From NCBI GenBank assembly GCA_964447175.1, contig CAYURP010000026.1, positions 1 through 38,598 on the forward strand: a stretch of DNA of 38,598 nucleotides. The letters are read 5' to 3'. Both the position numbers and the translations under genes were made by a program. Below are positions 31,412-38,598 of the stretch, in pieces (within the stretch, counting starts at the first letter, position 1; each line of letters starts with the position of its first letter). The notes below the pieces were generated by a model. It searched no databases. It saw only the letters and a list, made by a program, of their open reading frames with translations, and had not been told where the DNA came from. Origin of the DNA: CAYURP01 sp964447175 (GTDB lineage Bacteria > Zixibacteria > MSB-5A5 > SM23-73-2).

Positions 31412-32707
31412 ATGATCTGCATATCCGATTGTCATGCACGGGAGATATTGGATTCCAGAGGGAATCCCACCATCGAGGTTGAGGTCTTTTTGGAGGATGG
31501 CTCCATTGGAAGGGCTGCTGTTCCATCGGGCGCTTCCACTGGTGAACACGAAGCCCTGGAGCTAAGAGACCAGGATAAGACCAGGTATCTGGGGAAAGGG
31601 GTTCAGAAAGCGGTTAATAATGTCAACGAGATAATTGCACCCCAGCTTATGGACTCAGATCTTCTGATCTTTGAACAGCAGGAGGTAGATAAGTTCCTGA
31701 TCGAGCTGGATGGCACCCCGGATAAAAGCAAGCTGGGCGCCAATGCCATTCTGGGGGTTTCCCTGGCAGTGTGCAAGGCTTGTGCAAACAGTCTGGGAGT
31801 TCCCCTTTTCAAATACATTGGCGGGGTGAATGCAAAACTTTTGCCGGTCCCCCAGATGAATATCTTAAATGGAGGCTCTCACGCTGATAACAACGTGGAT
31901 CTGCAGGAATTTATGATAATGCCGGTGGGTGCTGAATCATTTAAGGAGGCACTCCGGATGGGTTCTGAGGTCTTTCACAATCTGAAAAAGGTTTTAAAAG
32001 GAAAAAATTATAATACCTCAGTAGGGGATGAAGGCGGATTTGCCCCGGACCTGAAATCAAATGAGGAAGCCTTGCAGGTGATTATGGAGGGAATAAAAAT
32101 TGCGGGATACAAAGCTGGAGAGGATATTTTTCTGGCACTGGATCCAGCCGCATCCACCTTTTATGATTCCAAAAAGAAGGTATATGTTCTGAAATCTGAG
32201 AACAGAGAACTGACTACCTCTGAAATGATTGAATTCTATGCGGATTTGGTTCAAAAATATCCCATTATTTCCATTGAAGATGGTTTGGCAGAGGATGACT
32301 GGGATGGATGGAAAGAGATGACCCAGAAGTTAGGCCACAAAATCCAGATTGTGGGGGATGATCTTTACGTTACCAATATGCAGAGGTTAAAAAGAGGGAT
32401 TCAGGAGAAATCCACCAACTCCATTCTGATCAAACTGAACCAGATAGGCACCTTAACCGAGACTTTAGATGCCATTGAAATGGCTAAAAAAGCCGGTTTC
32501 ACCGCAGTAATTTCTCACCGCTCAGGGGAGACCGAAGACACCAGCATAGCGGACGTAGCAGTTGCAGTAAATGCCGGCCAGATAAAGACCGGTTCCACCT
32601 CCCGCACCGACAGAATTTGCAAATACAACCAGCTTATGCGAATCGAGGAGCAGTTGGGGATAGCCGGACTCTATCTGGGCCGGGAGGTCTTTTATAATAT
32701 CAAATAG
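31412..32707 (+). CDS. eno: Enolase
   Basis: A 431-residue glycolytic enzyme that interconverts 2-phosphoglycerate and phosphoenolpyruvate. I choose the ATG at 31412 because AAAGGAGAAAGAG lies directly upstream and the length then equals the usual enolase. An in-frame ATG at 31373 would add 13 unlike residues. Family motifs are present: EILDSRGNPT, PSGASTGEHEA, NGGSHADNNVDLQEFMI, SIEDGLAEDDWDGW, LIKLNQIGTLTET and SHRSGETEDTSIADVAV. Cytoplasmic. The FtsB-like gene follows 11 bp downstream. Confidence 0.97.
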   Translation: MICISDCHAREILDSRGNPTIEVEVFLEDGSIGRAAVPSGASTGEHEALELRDQDKTRYLGKGVQKAVNNVNEIIAPQLMDSDLLIFEQQEVDKFLIELDGTPDKSKLGANAILGVSLAVCKACANSLGVPLFKYIGGVNAKLLPVPQMNILNGGSHADNNVDLQEFMIMPVGAESFKEALRMGSEVFHNLKKVLKGKNYNTSVGDEGGFAPDLKSNEEALQVIMEGIKIAGYKAGEDIFLALDPAASTFYDSKKKVYVLKSENRELTTSEMIEFYADLVQKYPIISIEDGLAEDDWDGWKEMTQKLGHKIQIVGDDLYVTNMQRLKRGIQEKSTNSILIKLNQIGTLTETLDAIEMAKKAGFTAVISHRSGETEDTSIADVAVAVNAGQIKTGSTSRTDRICKYNQLMRIEEQLGIAGLYLGREVFYNIK

Positions 32708-32718
32708 CTGGAGGTTTT

Positions 32719-33117
32719 TTGACCGGGCGAAGAAAGAAGTTATACAGGCTTTTAGAGGTAGGTCTGGTAGATAAACTCAAAAGGAAAACCACACAGAAAA
32801 AAAAGACCATAAAAAGAATTCTGTTTCTGTTTCTGGGTGTTTTTTTGGTTTACTCCTTTTTTGCAGGTCCCTATGGATTTTTGCGGATATTTTCCCTTTT
32901 AAAGGAGAAAAAGGAGTTGAAATTGGAGACAAAAAAACTTGAAACTAAGATTATGGAAATGGAAAATAGAAAAGAAAGACTGGAATCTGACAGTTTCTAT
33001 CTGGAGAAAGAGGCGCGGGAGAAGCTGGGCATGGCAAGGGAAGACGAAAAAGTCTACAAATTTGTGGATACCACCGAAACCTCCGAAGGACTCACAGAGG
33101 ATGAAAACAAAAAATGA
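32719..33117 (+). CDS. FtsB/DivIC-like septum formation initiator
   Basis: A 132-residue protein with one membrane helix (about 34-50, ILFLFLGVFLVYSFFAG), a coiled coil (about 57-92, rich in E, K and L) and the FtsB-type ending EAREKLGMAREDEKVYKF. It would link divisome proteins in the periplasm. The TTG start at 32719 is supported by GGAGG 6 nt upstream. The stop overlaps the recO start by 4 nt (ATGA). Its place between eno and recO is typical of FtsB/DivIC, which often follows enolase. Confidence 0.87.
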   Translation: MTGRRKKLYRLLEVGLVDKLKRKTTQKKKTIKRILFLFLGVFLVYSFFAGPYGFLRIFSLLKEKKELKLETKKLETKIMEMENRKERLESDSFYLEKEAREKLGMAREDEKVYKFVDTTETSEGLTEDENKK

Positions 33118-33869
33118 GCCTGGAGAAAACCGAAGGGATAGTGGTGAGAAAAATCCGCTGGCACGAGACCTCCAACATAATTACCTCATACACTAAGGAT
33201 TTCGGGAAAATAAAACTTCTGGCTAAAGGGGTTTTCAGGCCAAAATCAAAGCTGTCCGGATCCTTGGAGCTTTTCTCTCTGGTCGCTTTTGTCTTTTACA
33301 AAAAAGAAAAAACCGAGCTTTATACCCTGGGCTCGGCTGACCTATTGAAATCTTTTTCCGGGATATCCGGGGACATCAAAAAATATGCCATTTGCTCAGC
33401 CGGCATGGAGCTTCTGGACAAACTCATCACCGGCGAGGAGTCCAATCCCCGAATATTTGAGCTTAGCTTGAAGTTTCTTTCTGAGACAGAGAGTGCCAAT
33501 GAAAAGGATTTAGAGCCACTTCTCTGGGCTTATGCTTTGAAGCTTTCAATTTTTCTGGGCTACGGTCCCAAAATAGACAAATGCGTGGTTTGCGGAAAAA
33601 AATTCACGTCAAGTTTTTTTCTTTTTTCACTTGAAAGAGGGGGAATCGTCTGCAATAGATGTGTTCAACAGGATGCCCTATACTTAAGATTATCCAAAGA
33701 GAGTATGAGCTGGCTGAAAAAGATTCAGGATCACGATTTCTCAGAACATATTAAGATATCTTCAAAAAGCCTTAAGGAAATCAGAGGTTTTATTCTGGAT
33801 TTTATCTCGTATCATACCGAAAGGGGAGGGGAGTTGAAATCACTTGAGTTTTTGAAAAAGATATCCTGA
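33114..33869 (+). CDS. recO: DNA repair protein RecO
   Basis: A 251-residue recombination mediator that loads RecA with RecR. The N-terminal OB-fold strand pattern KTEGIVVRKIRWHETSNIITSYTKDFGKIKLLAKG is typical. A zinc site of four cysteines, CVVCGKKF...IVCNRC, lies near residues 157-185. Length is normal. The ATG overlaps the FtsB-like stop by 4 nt, so translation is probably coupled. glyS follows 9 bp downstream. Confidence 0.93.
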   Translation: MSLEKTEGIVVRKIRWHETSNIITSYTKDFGKIKLLAKGVFRPKSKLSGSLELFSLVAFVFYKKEKTELYTLGSADLLKSFSGISGDIKKYAICSAGMELLDKLITGEESNPRIFELSLKFLSETESANEKDLEPLLWAYALKLSIFLGYGPKIDKCVVCGKKFTSSFFLFSLERGGIVCNRCVQQDALYLRLSKESMSWLKKIQDHDFSEHIKISSKSLKEIRGFILDFISYHTERGGELKSLEFLKKIS

Positions 33870-33878
33870 GGAGGAAAA

Positions 33879-35195
33879 TTGGCAGCAAAAAAGAAAGAAC
33901 CGGACCTGATGGAAAAACTGGTCTCTATGTGCAAAAGGAGAGGGTTTATTTTCCAGTCATCTGAGATTTACGGAGGGATAACCTCGTGCTGGGATTTCGG
34001 TCCTCTGGGTGTGGAGATGAAAAGGAACATAAAAGATTCCTGGTGGAAGACTATGACCCAGAAAAGGGACGATATCGAAGGGCTGGATGCATCCATTATC
34101 ATGCATCCCAATGTCTGGGTTACCTCAGGCCATGTCGAAAGCTTCACCGATCCTATGGTAGACTGCAAAAAGTGTAAACGGAGATTCCGAGCAGATGATA
34201 TAGAAGGGGATCGGTGCCATGAGTGCGGGGGCGAGCTGACCCCTGCCCGGCAATTCAACCTGATGTTCAAAACCCATATGGGACCGGTCGAGGACGACGC
34301 CTCAGTAGTCTATTTAAGACCTGAAACCGCCCAGGGAATATATGTTAATTTCCTGAATGTAATGGGACCCTCCCGTCAAAAAATACCATTTGGCATAGCC
34401 CAGATCGGCAAGGCATTCAGAAACGAGATTTCACCGGGCAATTTCATCTTCCGCTCCCGGGAATTCGAGCAGATGGAGATGCAGTATTTTATCAATCCAA
34501 AAGAGGACGAGAAATGGATCGAATACTGGAAAGAGCAGAGAATGAAGTGGTATTATGATATTGGGATAAAAAATGAGAACTTAAGGCTGCACGAGCACGA
34601 TAAAAAAGAATTAGCATTTTATGCCAAAAAAGCATTTGACATAGAATATAATTTTCCCTTTGGCTGGAAGGAGATCGAGGGCATACACAACCGCACGGAT
34701 TTCGACTTATCCCGGCACAACAAATCAACAGGCAAAGACCTGTCATATTTCGACGATCAGACCAAGGAGAAATTCATCCCTTATATTATCGAGACCTCAG
34801 CCGGAGTAGACCGCACCATGCTGGTCTGTTTAGTGGACGGCTATTATGAGGACGTGGTCAAAGGAGAGGAAAGAGCAGGCTTGAGATTAGACCCCAAAAT
34901 AGCGCCCATAAAAGCAGGTATTTTCCCATTAGTCAAGCGGGACAATATGCCTGATGTAGCCAAAAAGATAGAGGCATTGTTAAGGCCGCATTTCAAGGTA
35001 TTTTATGACGAGGGCGGAGCCATAGGCCGGCGCTACCGCCGCCAGGACGAGATCGGAACCCCCTTCGGAATAACCGTCGACTCCCAGACCCTGGAGGATG
35101 AAACCGTCACTTTACGTGAACGAGACTCAATGGAACAGAATAGATATAAAATAGATGAGTTGGTTTCGGTTTTGCAGAAAAAGATTTGGGGGTGA
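33879..35195 (+). CDS. glyS: Glycine--tRNA ligase (homodimeric type)
   Basis: A 438-residue class II aminoacyl-tRNA synthetase of the single-chain alpha2 type (not the GlyQ/GlyS heterotetramer). Motifs: CKRRGFIFQSSEIYGG near the start, FDPL-type CWDFGPLGVEMK, the flipping-loop region RPETAQGIYVNF, motif 2 AFRNEISPGNFIFRSREFEQME, and the anticodon-binding domain from about residue 330. A zinc-ribbon-like CKKCKRRF...CHECGG insertion is present. TTG start at 33879 with GAGGA upstream. It ends the housekeeping block; AT-rich accessory sequence begins directly after. Confidence 0.95.
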   Translation: MAAKKKEPDLMEKLVSMCKRRGFIFQSSEIYGGITSCWDFGPLGVEMKRNIKDSWWKTMTQKRDDIEGLDASIIMHPNVWVTSGHVESFTDPMVDCKKCKRRFRADDIEGDRCHECGGELTPARQFNLMFKTHMGPVEDDASVVYLRPETAQGIYVNFLNVMGPSRQKIPFGIAQIGKAFRNEISPGNFIFRSREFEQMEMQYFINPKEDEKWIEYWKEQRMKWYYDIGIKNENLRLHEHDKKELAFYAKKAFDIEYNFPFGWKEIEGIHNRTDFDLSRHNKSTGKDLSYFDDQTKEKFIPYIIETSAGVDRTMLVCLVDGYYEDVVKGEERAGLRLDPKIAPIKAGIFPLVKRDNMPDVAKKIEALLRPHFKVFYDEGGAIGRRYRRQDEIGTPFGITVDSQTLEDETVTLRERDSMEQNRYKIDELVSVLQKKIWG

Positions 35196-35308
35196 TTGAC
35201 TTCAGAATTTGCACTGGTCAGGAGAAACCGGGCTAAATAAATTCTTTTTTGGAGGAACTTCGTATACAACAAAGGCGGTAAATGAAATGCTTTCTGGAGA
35301 TAATATTT

Positions 35309-36703
35309 ATGGAAGAATTTAAATATAATGGTATTTGGTGGTTACCTCAAAATCCTGTTAATAAAATATCAGGGAACTTAGAGTTTCATCCAGTAGAAGG
35401 TGCTAACCTAGAACTCATTGGTTCATTCAAAGGACTCGACAAGTTTAATGAATTTTTACAACCAAAAATAATTTTAGGGATTACTTCTAATGGTAAGTTT
35501 ATCACTTTGTATAAGTGCTATGAGTCTCAGTCTCATATGAGTATGCCGGGATATATAAGCTCATCCTTTATTATTAGTGTGGTCTTGATGGGGCATCATT
35601 TTGAAAAAGAAGAGGATATTATATTTGATAACCTTTCATTAAATTATTCTCATTTGGAAGAGTGGACAAGAATTACAGGATTTAAGTATAATTTAGAAAG
35701 TGATTCAAAAACTCATATTACGAAACATGAGGTTAGTTATAAATTCCCCCAAAATGTAGAGGCTAAGCTTGATAACCTCAATATTTCATTTGATTATAAT
35801 TTTACTTCAGAAGGAGATAGAATTAAAGAAGTCATTTTAAAACAAACTACGTTTATAAGAATAGAGCCATATGATTCTCTTGATTTGAACAGTTATTTAA
35901 CAAATATATGCTATCATATACAAAACTTCCTATGCTTGGCAATGGGAAGAGCGGTATATCCTTTAATCATAAAAGGTAAAAATAAAGGATGCAAAACTGA
36001 ATTGCGAGATGGAAGTGTTATGTACAACGATATTTTTATATATTATTCAATTAAAAATTTATCTATCTCGTCAAGAAAACTTCTCCCAAATGATATGCTT
36101 TTTTCTTTTGTAGATATTAGAGATAATTTTGAAAGATGCTTAAGATGCTGGTTTGTGAAATCGGAGCTTCTTAAACCCGTTTATGATTTATATTTTGGTA
36201 CACTCTATAATCCATCAATGTATTTGCAGCATAAATTCCTGAGTTTAATACAGGCTATAGAGTCATATCACCGTCGAATGCATAATGGTAAGTACTTGTC
36301 GGATGATGATTATGCAAATACATATGAAACTTTAATCAAAGCAATTCCACCAGATGTTGGGAAGGATTTTATAGAAAGTCTAAAGAAAAAACTAAAATAC
36401 CAAAATGAATTTTCGTTGCGAAAAAGATTAAAAGAAACATTGGCAAAATGTGGAGATGTGATAAATTTATTAATTCATGACAATGACAAATTTATAGAGG
36501 ATGTTGTAAATACCAGAAATTTTTTAACACACTACGATAAAAGTGTTGGAAAAAATACAAAAAGTGGTGAAGATCTATACAAGCTTGTCCAGATAATGAA
36601 ATTTATAATAGAAATATGCTTTCTTATAGAATTAGAGATGCCTGTTGAGAGCATAAAAGCTCTGATATCTCGTAATCAAAGGTATCAATTTCTAGCAAAA
36701 TAG
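35309..36703 (+). CDS. ApeA-like HEPN protein, probable abortive-infection RNase
   Basis: A 464-residue protein. The N-terminal part (about 1-290) resembles the ApeA N-terminal domain, beginning YNGIWWLPQNP and with strands GNLEFHPVEGANLELIGSF. The C-terminal part is a HEPN helical domain carrying R403-N-F-L-T-H408, the R-x4-H RNase motif, and the preceding QAIESYHRR helix. ApeA is an experimentally known HEPN abortive-infection protein against phage. Assignment here is from motif and arrangement only. The start is the ATG at 35309 with GGAGA 8 nt upstream; an ATG at 35282 is an alternative. The gene is much more AT-rich than the preceding block, a sign of transfer. Confidence 0.8.
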   Translation: MEEFKYNGIWWLPQNPVNKISGNLEFHPVEGANLELIGSFKGLDKFNEFLQPKIILGITSNGKFITLYKCYESQSHMSMPGYISSSFIISVVLMGHHFEKEEDIIFDNLSLNYSHLEEWTRITGFKYNLESDSKTHITKHEVSYKFPQNVEAKLDNLNISFDYNFTSEGDRIKEVILKQTTFIRIEPYDSLDLNSYLTNICYHIQNFLCLAMGRAVYPLIIKGKNKGCKTELRDGSVMYNDIFIYYSIKNLSISSRKLLPNDMLFSFVDIRDNFERCLRCWFVKSELLKPVYDLYFGTLYNPSMYLQHKFLSLIQAIESYHRRMHNGKYLSDDDYANTYETLIKAIPPDVGKDFIESLKKKLKYQNEFSLRKRLKETLAKCGDVINLLIHDNDKFIEDVVNTRNFLTHYDKSVGKNTKSGEDLYKLVQIMKFIIEICFLIELEMPVESIKALISRNQRYQFLAK

Positions 36704-36780
36704 TGAATATACTGCAGACAATAGCATTTTTATGCAAGGATTACACAAAATACCGCTCATTTGTCAAAACATCATAAACA

Positions 36781-36966
36781 TTCAATATATCTGTAAAGTG
36801 GAAAAATTCCAATTTGGCAGAGGAATCATGGTTACGCAAATATCTACCACATATATAGAGAGATCTGGAAAAATGTGAAAGAGCTATCTTTGCCCAGAAG
36901 GAGCATGATGGCAATGTGTCTATACCCCCAAAAAAGGAGAATATCCTCATTGTGTACATAAACTAA
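36781..36966 (+). pseudogene. Possible broken ORF (in-frame TAG)
   Basis: One frame reads 25 protein-like residues, is interrupted by TAG at 36856-36858, and continues 35 residues (RDLEKCERAIFAQKEHDG...) to TAA at 36964-36966. The composition on both sides of the TAG looks like coding sequence, so this may be a decayed gene end. No family was recognised. The 313-bp gap 36704-37016 holds nothing else I can support. Confidence 0.35.
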
Positions 36967-37016
36967 TTATTTGCGATCGTCTACAGGAGCATTAACAAAA
37001 ATGGAGGTGATGAGAA

Positions 37017-37826
37017 ATGGCGAGATTATGCAAAAATTGTGGCAAGAAGCTTTCTTTGTTTACTAAGGAAACGATATGTAAGGAGTGTAAGACAGCTTAC
37101 GAATCCAAACTCTTTAAAGTAGAAAAAGAGATATTAGAAATTAAGAAAGTTACTAAGGAACAATTGGAACTTATTAAAAAGCATGACAACCAGTCAGTGC
37201 TTGAGTTGTATTCTAGATTATACGACCGATTTGAAGCTGATAATGAGCTTGATGAACAAGAAATAGAGACTTTGGATAAAATACAGGAGGCATTCAATCT
37301 AACAAACGAAGATATTAAATTTGATGAGCGTATCAGACCATACATTTATGTAAACATGATTAGGAAAGAAGGAAAATTACCTTCGGTAGACTTGCAGATA
37401 AAAGGTGGCGGGCAAGTAATTTTAAAGAAGGGTGAAATTGTGCACTTTGCAGATACGGCAGTTCTCAAGGAATTGAAATCAGTTAGTTTGGGTTATAGTG
37501 GAGGTTCGCATGGCATAAGTTTTCCCATTGCGAAAGGGATTCGTTATAGAGTGGGTGCTCATAGAGGACATATAGTAAAAGAAGACAGATTTGTAGAAAC
37601 TTCACAAGGAGTTCTTCTTATTACTACTAATAGGCTTTTTCTACATCCTTTTCCTGGACATAAACCGATAAGCATCCCCCTAAATAAGATTTTATCTTAT
37701 CAATGCTTTAATAATGGAATCGAAGTATATAAGGAGGGCAGAGAAAAAAGTTTTTTCTTTGCTATAGACAAAAGTGGTTCAGTCGAACTTTTTGGACTGT
37801 GCCTTGGACATTTGTTGGCACGTTGA
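37017..37826 (+). CDS. Zinc-ribbon protein with PH-like C-terminal domain
   Basis: A 269-residue protein. Residues 5-24 form a zinc ribbon (C5-x2-C8...C21-x2-C24; KNCGKKLSLFTKETICKEC). A helical region, likely coiled coil, covers about 28-100. From about residue 130 a beta-rich domain ends in GVLLITTNRLFLHPFPGHKPISIPLNKILSY, the pattern of bacterial PH-like domains. No catalytic motif is visible. The ribosome binding site GGAGGTGAT is nearly perfect. It lies in the AT-rich island beside the HEPN gene, so a defence or mobile-element role is possible but not shown. Confidence 0.72.
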   Translation: MARLCKNCGKKLSLFTKETICKECKTAYESKLFKVEKEILEIKKVTKEQLELIKKHDNQSVLELYSRLYDRFEADNELDEQEIETLDKIQEAFNLTNEDIKFDERIRPYIYVNMIRKEGKLPSVDLQIKGGGQVILKKGEIVHFADTAVLKELKSVSLGYSGGSHGISFPIAKGIRYRVGAHRGHIVKEDRFVETSQGVLLITTNRLFLHPFPGHKPISIPLNKILSYQCFNNGIEVYKEGREKSFFFAIDKSGSVELFGLCLGHLLAR

Positions 37827-37853
37827 GGATGTATAATGCTTCTTCGTCAATTA

Positions 37854-37935
37854 CGTATAACGCGGTGTAAAAGACTACGTTTCGCTTCGTCCAAATCTAC
37901 TTCCGTCAAACTTATTTTCATCGAAACCGATATAC
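37854..37935 (+). other. Integron attC-like sequence
   Basis: CGTATAACGCGGTGTAAAAG followed by ACTACGTTTCGCTTCGTCC and a CCGTCAAAC...-type core resembles the 5' half of integron attC sites seen in spirochaete and environmental cassette arrays. The complementary 3' half (an expected CACCGCGTTATAC) is missing or decayed. The sequence lies in the only non-coding gap of the island's right part. Weak. Confidence 0.3.
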
Positions 37936-37986
37936 GGCATTTTGAAGTCAATTATTGTCTCTCTTATATGTGAGGCATGAAAACCT

Positions 37987-38598
37987 ATGAATTTTTTTAA
38001 TGTTTATGAGGATGCTAAGCGTGCGGAATCTTACGCTAAACTTGAATTTCCGGGGACTTATTACTTAGCTTACAGAGATATTCCTGAAATCGTGCTCAAA
38101 CAGGTTAAAGGAAGAAAAGCTATTGACTTTGGTTGCGGAACGGGAAGATCAACCAGGTTTCTTAAAAAATGCGGATTTGATACGATTGGTATAGATATTT
38201 CAGAGGATATGATAAAAAAGGCAAAAGTACTTGACCCTGACGGCGATTACCGTATGAACGTGGATGACGATTTTAAACAATTTGAAAAACGTCACTATAA
38301 CTTGGTTTTATCGGTATTTACTTTTGACAATATTCCAGACCTTGAAAAAAGAATAAAACTGCTTAAAGGACTCAGTAGTTTGCTAAATAAAGAAGGCAGT
38401 ATAGTTCTCGTTAATTCGACTCCAGAAATCTATATAAATGAATGGGCATCTTTTTCCACAAAGGATTTTCCGGAGAATAAAAAAGCAAAAAGCGGAGAAA
38501 AAGTAAAAATCATAATGACAGACGTGGAGGATAAAAGACCTGTAGAAGATATCGTATGGTTTAATGAAGATTATCTAAAATTATTTGCAAAAGCTGAA
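37987..38598 (+). CDS. Class I SAM-dependent methyltransferase (3' truncated)
   Basis: 204 codons run from the ATG at 37987 to the end of the window without a stop, so the gene is cut by the edge. Motif I is AIDFGCGTGRSTRFL (about residues 44-58), followed by the acidic GIDISEDMI and by LSVFTFDNIPD near 110. An earlier ATG at 37977 is in another frame and stops after seven codons. Substrate is unknown. AT-rich codon use continues from the island to its left. Confidence 0.85.
   Translation, partial: MNFFNVYEDAKRAESYAKLEFPGTYYLAYRDIPEIVLKQVKGRKAIDFGCGTGRSTRFLKKCGFDTIGIDISEDMIKKAKVLDPDGDYRMNVDDDFKQFEKRHYNLVLSVFTFDNIPDLEKRIKLLKGLSSLLNKEGSIVLVNSTPEIYINEWASFSTKDFPENKKAKSGEKVKIIMTDVEDKRPVEDIVWFNEDYLKLFAKAE

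Noticed and set aside
36741..36959. Minus-strand 72-residue ORF
   Set aside because: No ribosome binding site or family resemblance. The plus-strand frame over the same bases looks more protein-like.

Overview
This window is a chromosomal segment of moderate GC content from a bacterium, most likely an uncultivated member of the FCB-type lineages (Zixibacteria, KSB1 and similar candidate phyla). This placement is inference. It rests on a large secreted protein with a Bacteroidetes-like C-terminal sorting domain, a twin-arginine DUF362 protein next to a NapH/NapG-like ferredoxin, frequent TTG starts, and intergenic spaces full of palindromic repeats. No rRNA, tRNA or CRISPR array was recognised.

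Layout. 1-6370 holds the tail of an unknown gene, a REP-associated transposase (RAYT) flanked by inverted REP hairpins, an MFS transporter, a 911-residue Ig-like secreted protein and a small exported repeat protein, with repeat-filled spacers. 6549-8361 is gltX with a small membrane protein gene just upstream. 8592-13053 (minus strand) is a five-gene set: ABC ATPase, two ABC-2 permeases, a methyltransferase and a YdjM-type membrane protein. It is preceded by a strong promoter-to-terminator unit of about 180 nt that looks like a structured RNA (6S-like or an attenuating leader). 13335-13848 is a non-coding cluster of REP palindromes plus another structured element.

14048-16890 carries a DUF72 protein, a rhomboid protease and a response regulator. 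17056-22488 looks like a redox operon: CcdA, a DUF6599-like exported protein, a twin-arginine DUF362 protein, a NapH-NapG-like fused membrane ferredoxin, then a Cys/Met-metabolism PLP enzyme. 22495-23316 has a four-helix-bundle (S23-type) gene between inverted repeats, running into a GIY-YIG (DUF123) gene. A second DUF362 protein with two 4Fe-4S clusters follows. 24648-26659 is an ECF sigma factor, its zinc anti-sigma factor and a TonB-C-domain protein, overlapping a convergent second MFS gene.

28079-35195 is mostly housekeeping: polyprenyl diphosphate synthase, a VWA membrane protein, enolase, a FtsB/DivIC-like protein, RecO and glycyl-tRNA synthetase. From about 35200 to the end the sequence becomes AT-rich and accessory: an ApeA-like HEPN protein (a likely abortive-infection RNase), a broken ORF, a zinc-ribbon/PH-like protein, an integron attC-like sequence, and a methyltransferase that runs off the window.

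The items most deserving a second look are the structured RNA upstream of the ABC operon, the GTAG/CTAC-bounded REP cluster and its RAYT, the NapH-NapG fusion operon, the inverted-repeat-bounded S23 element, and the AT-rich HEPN island.
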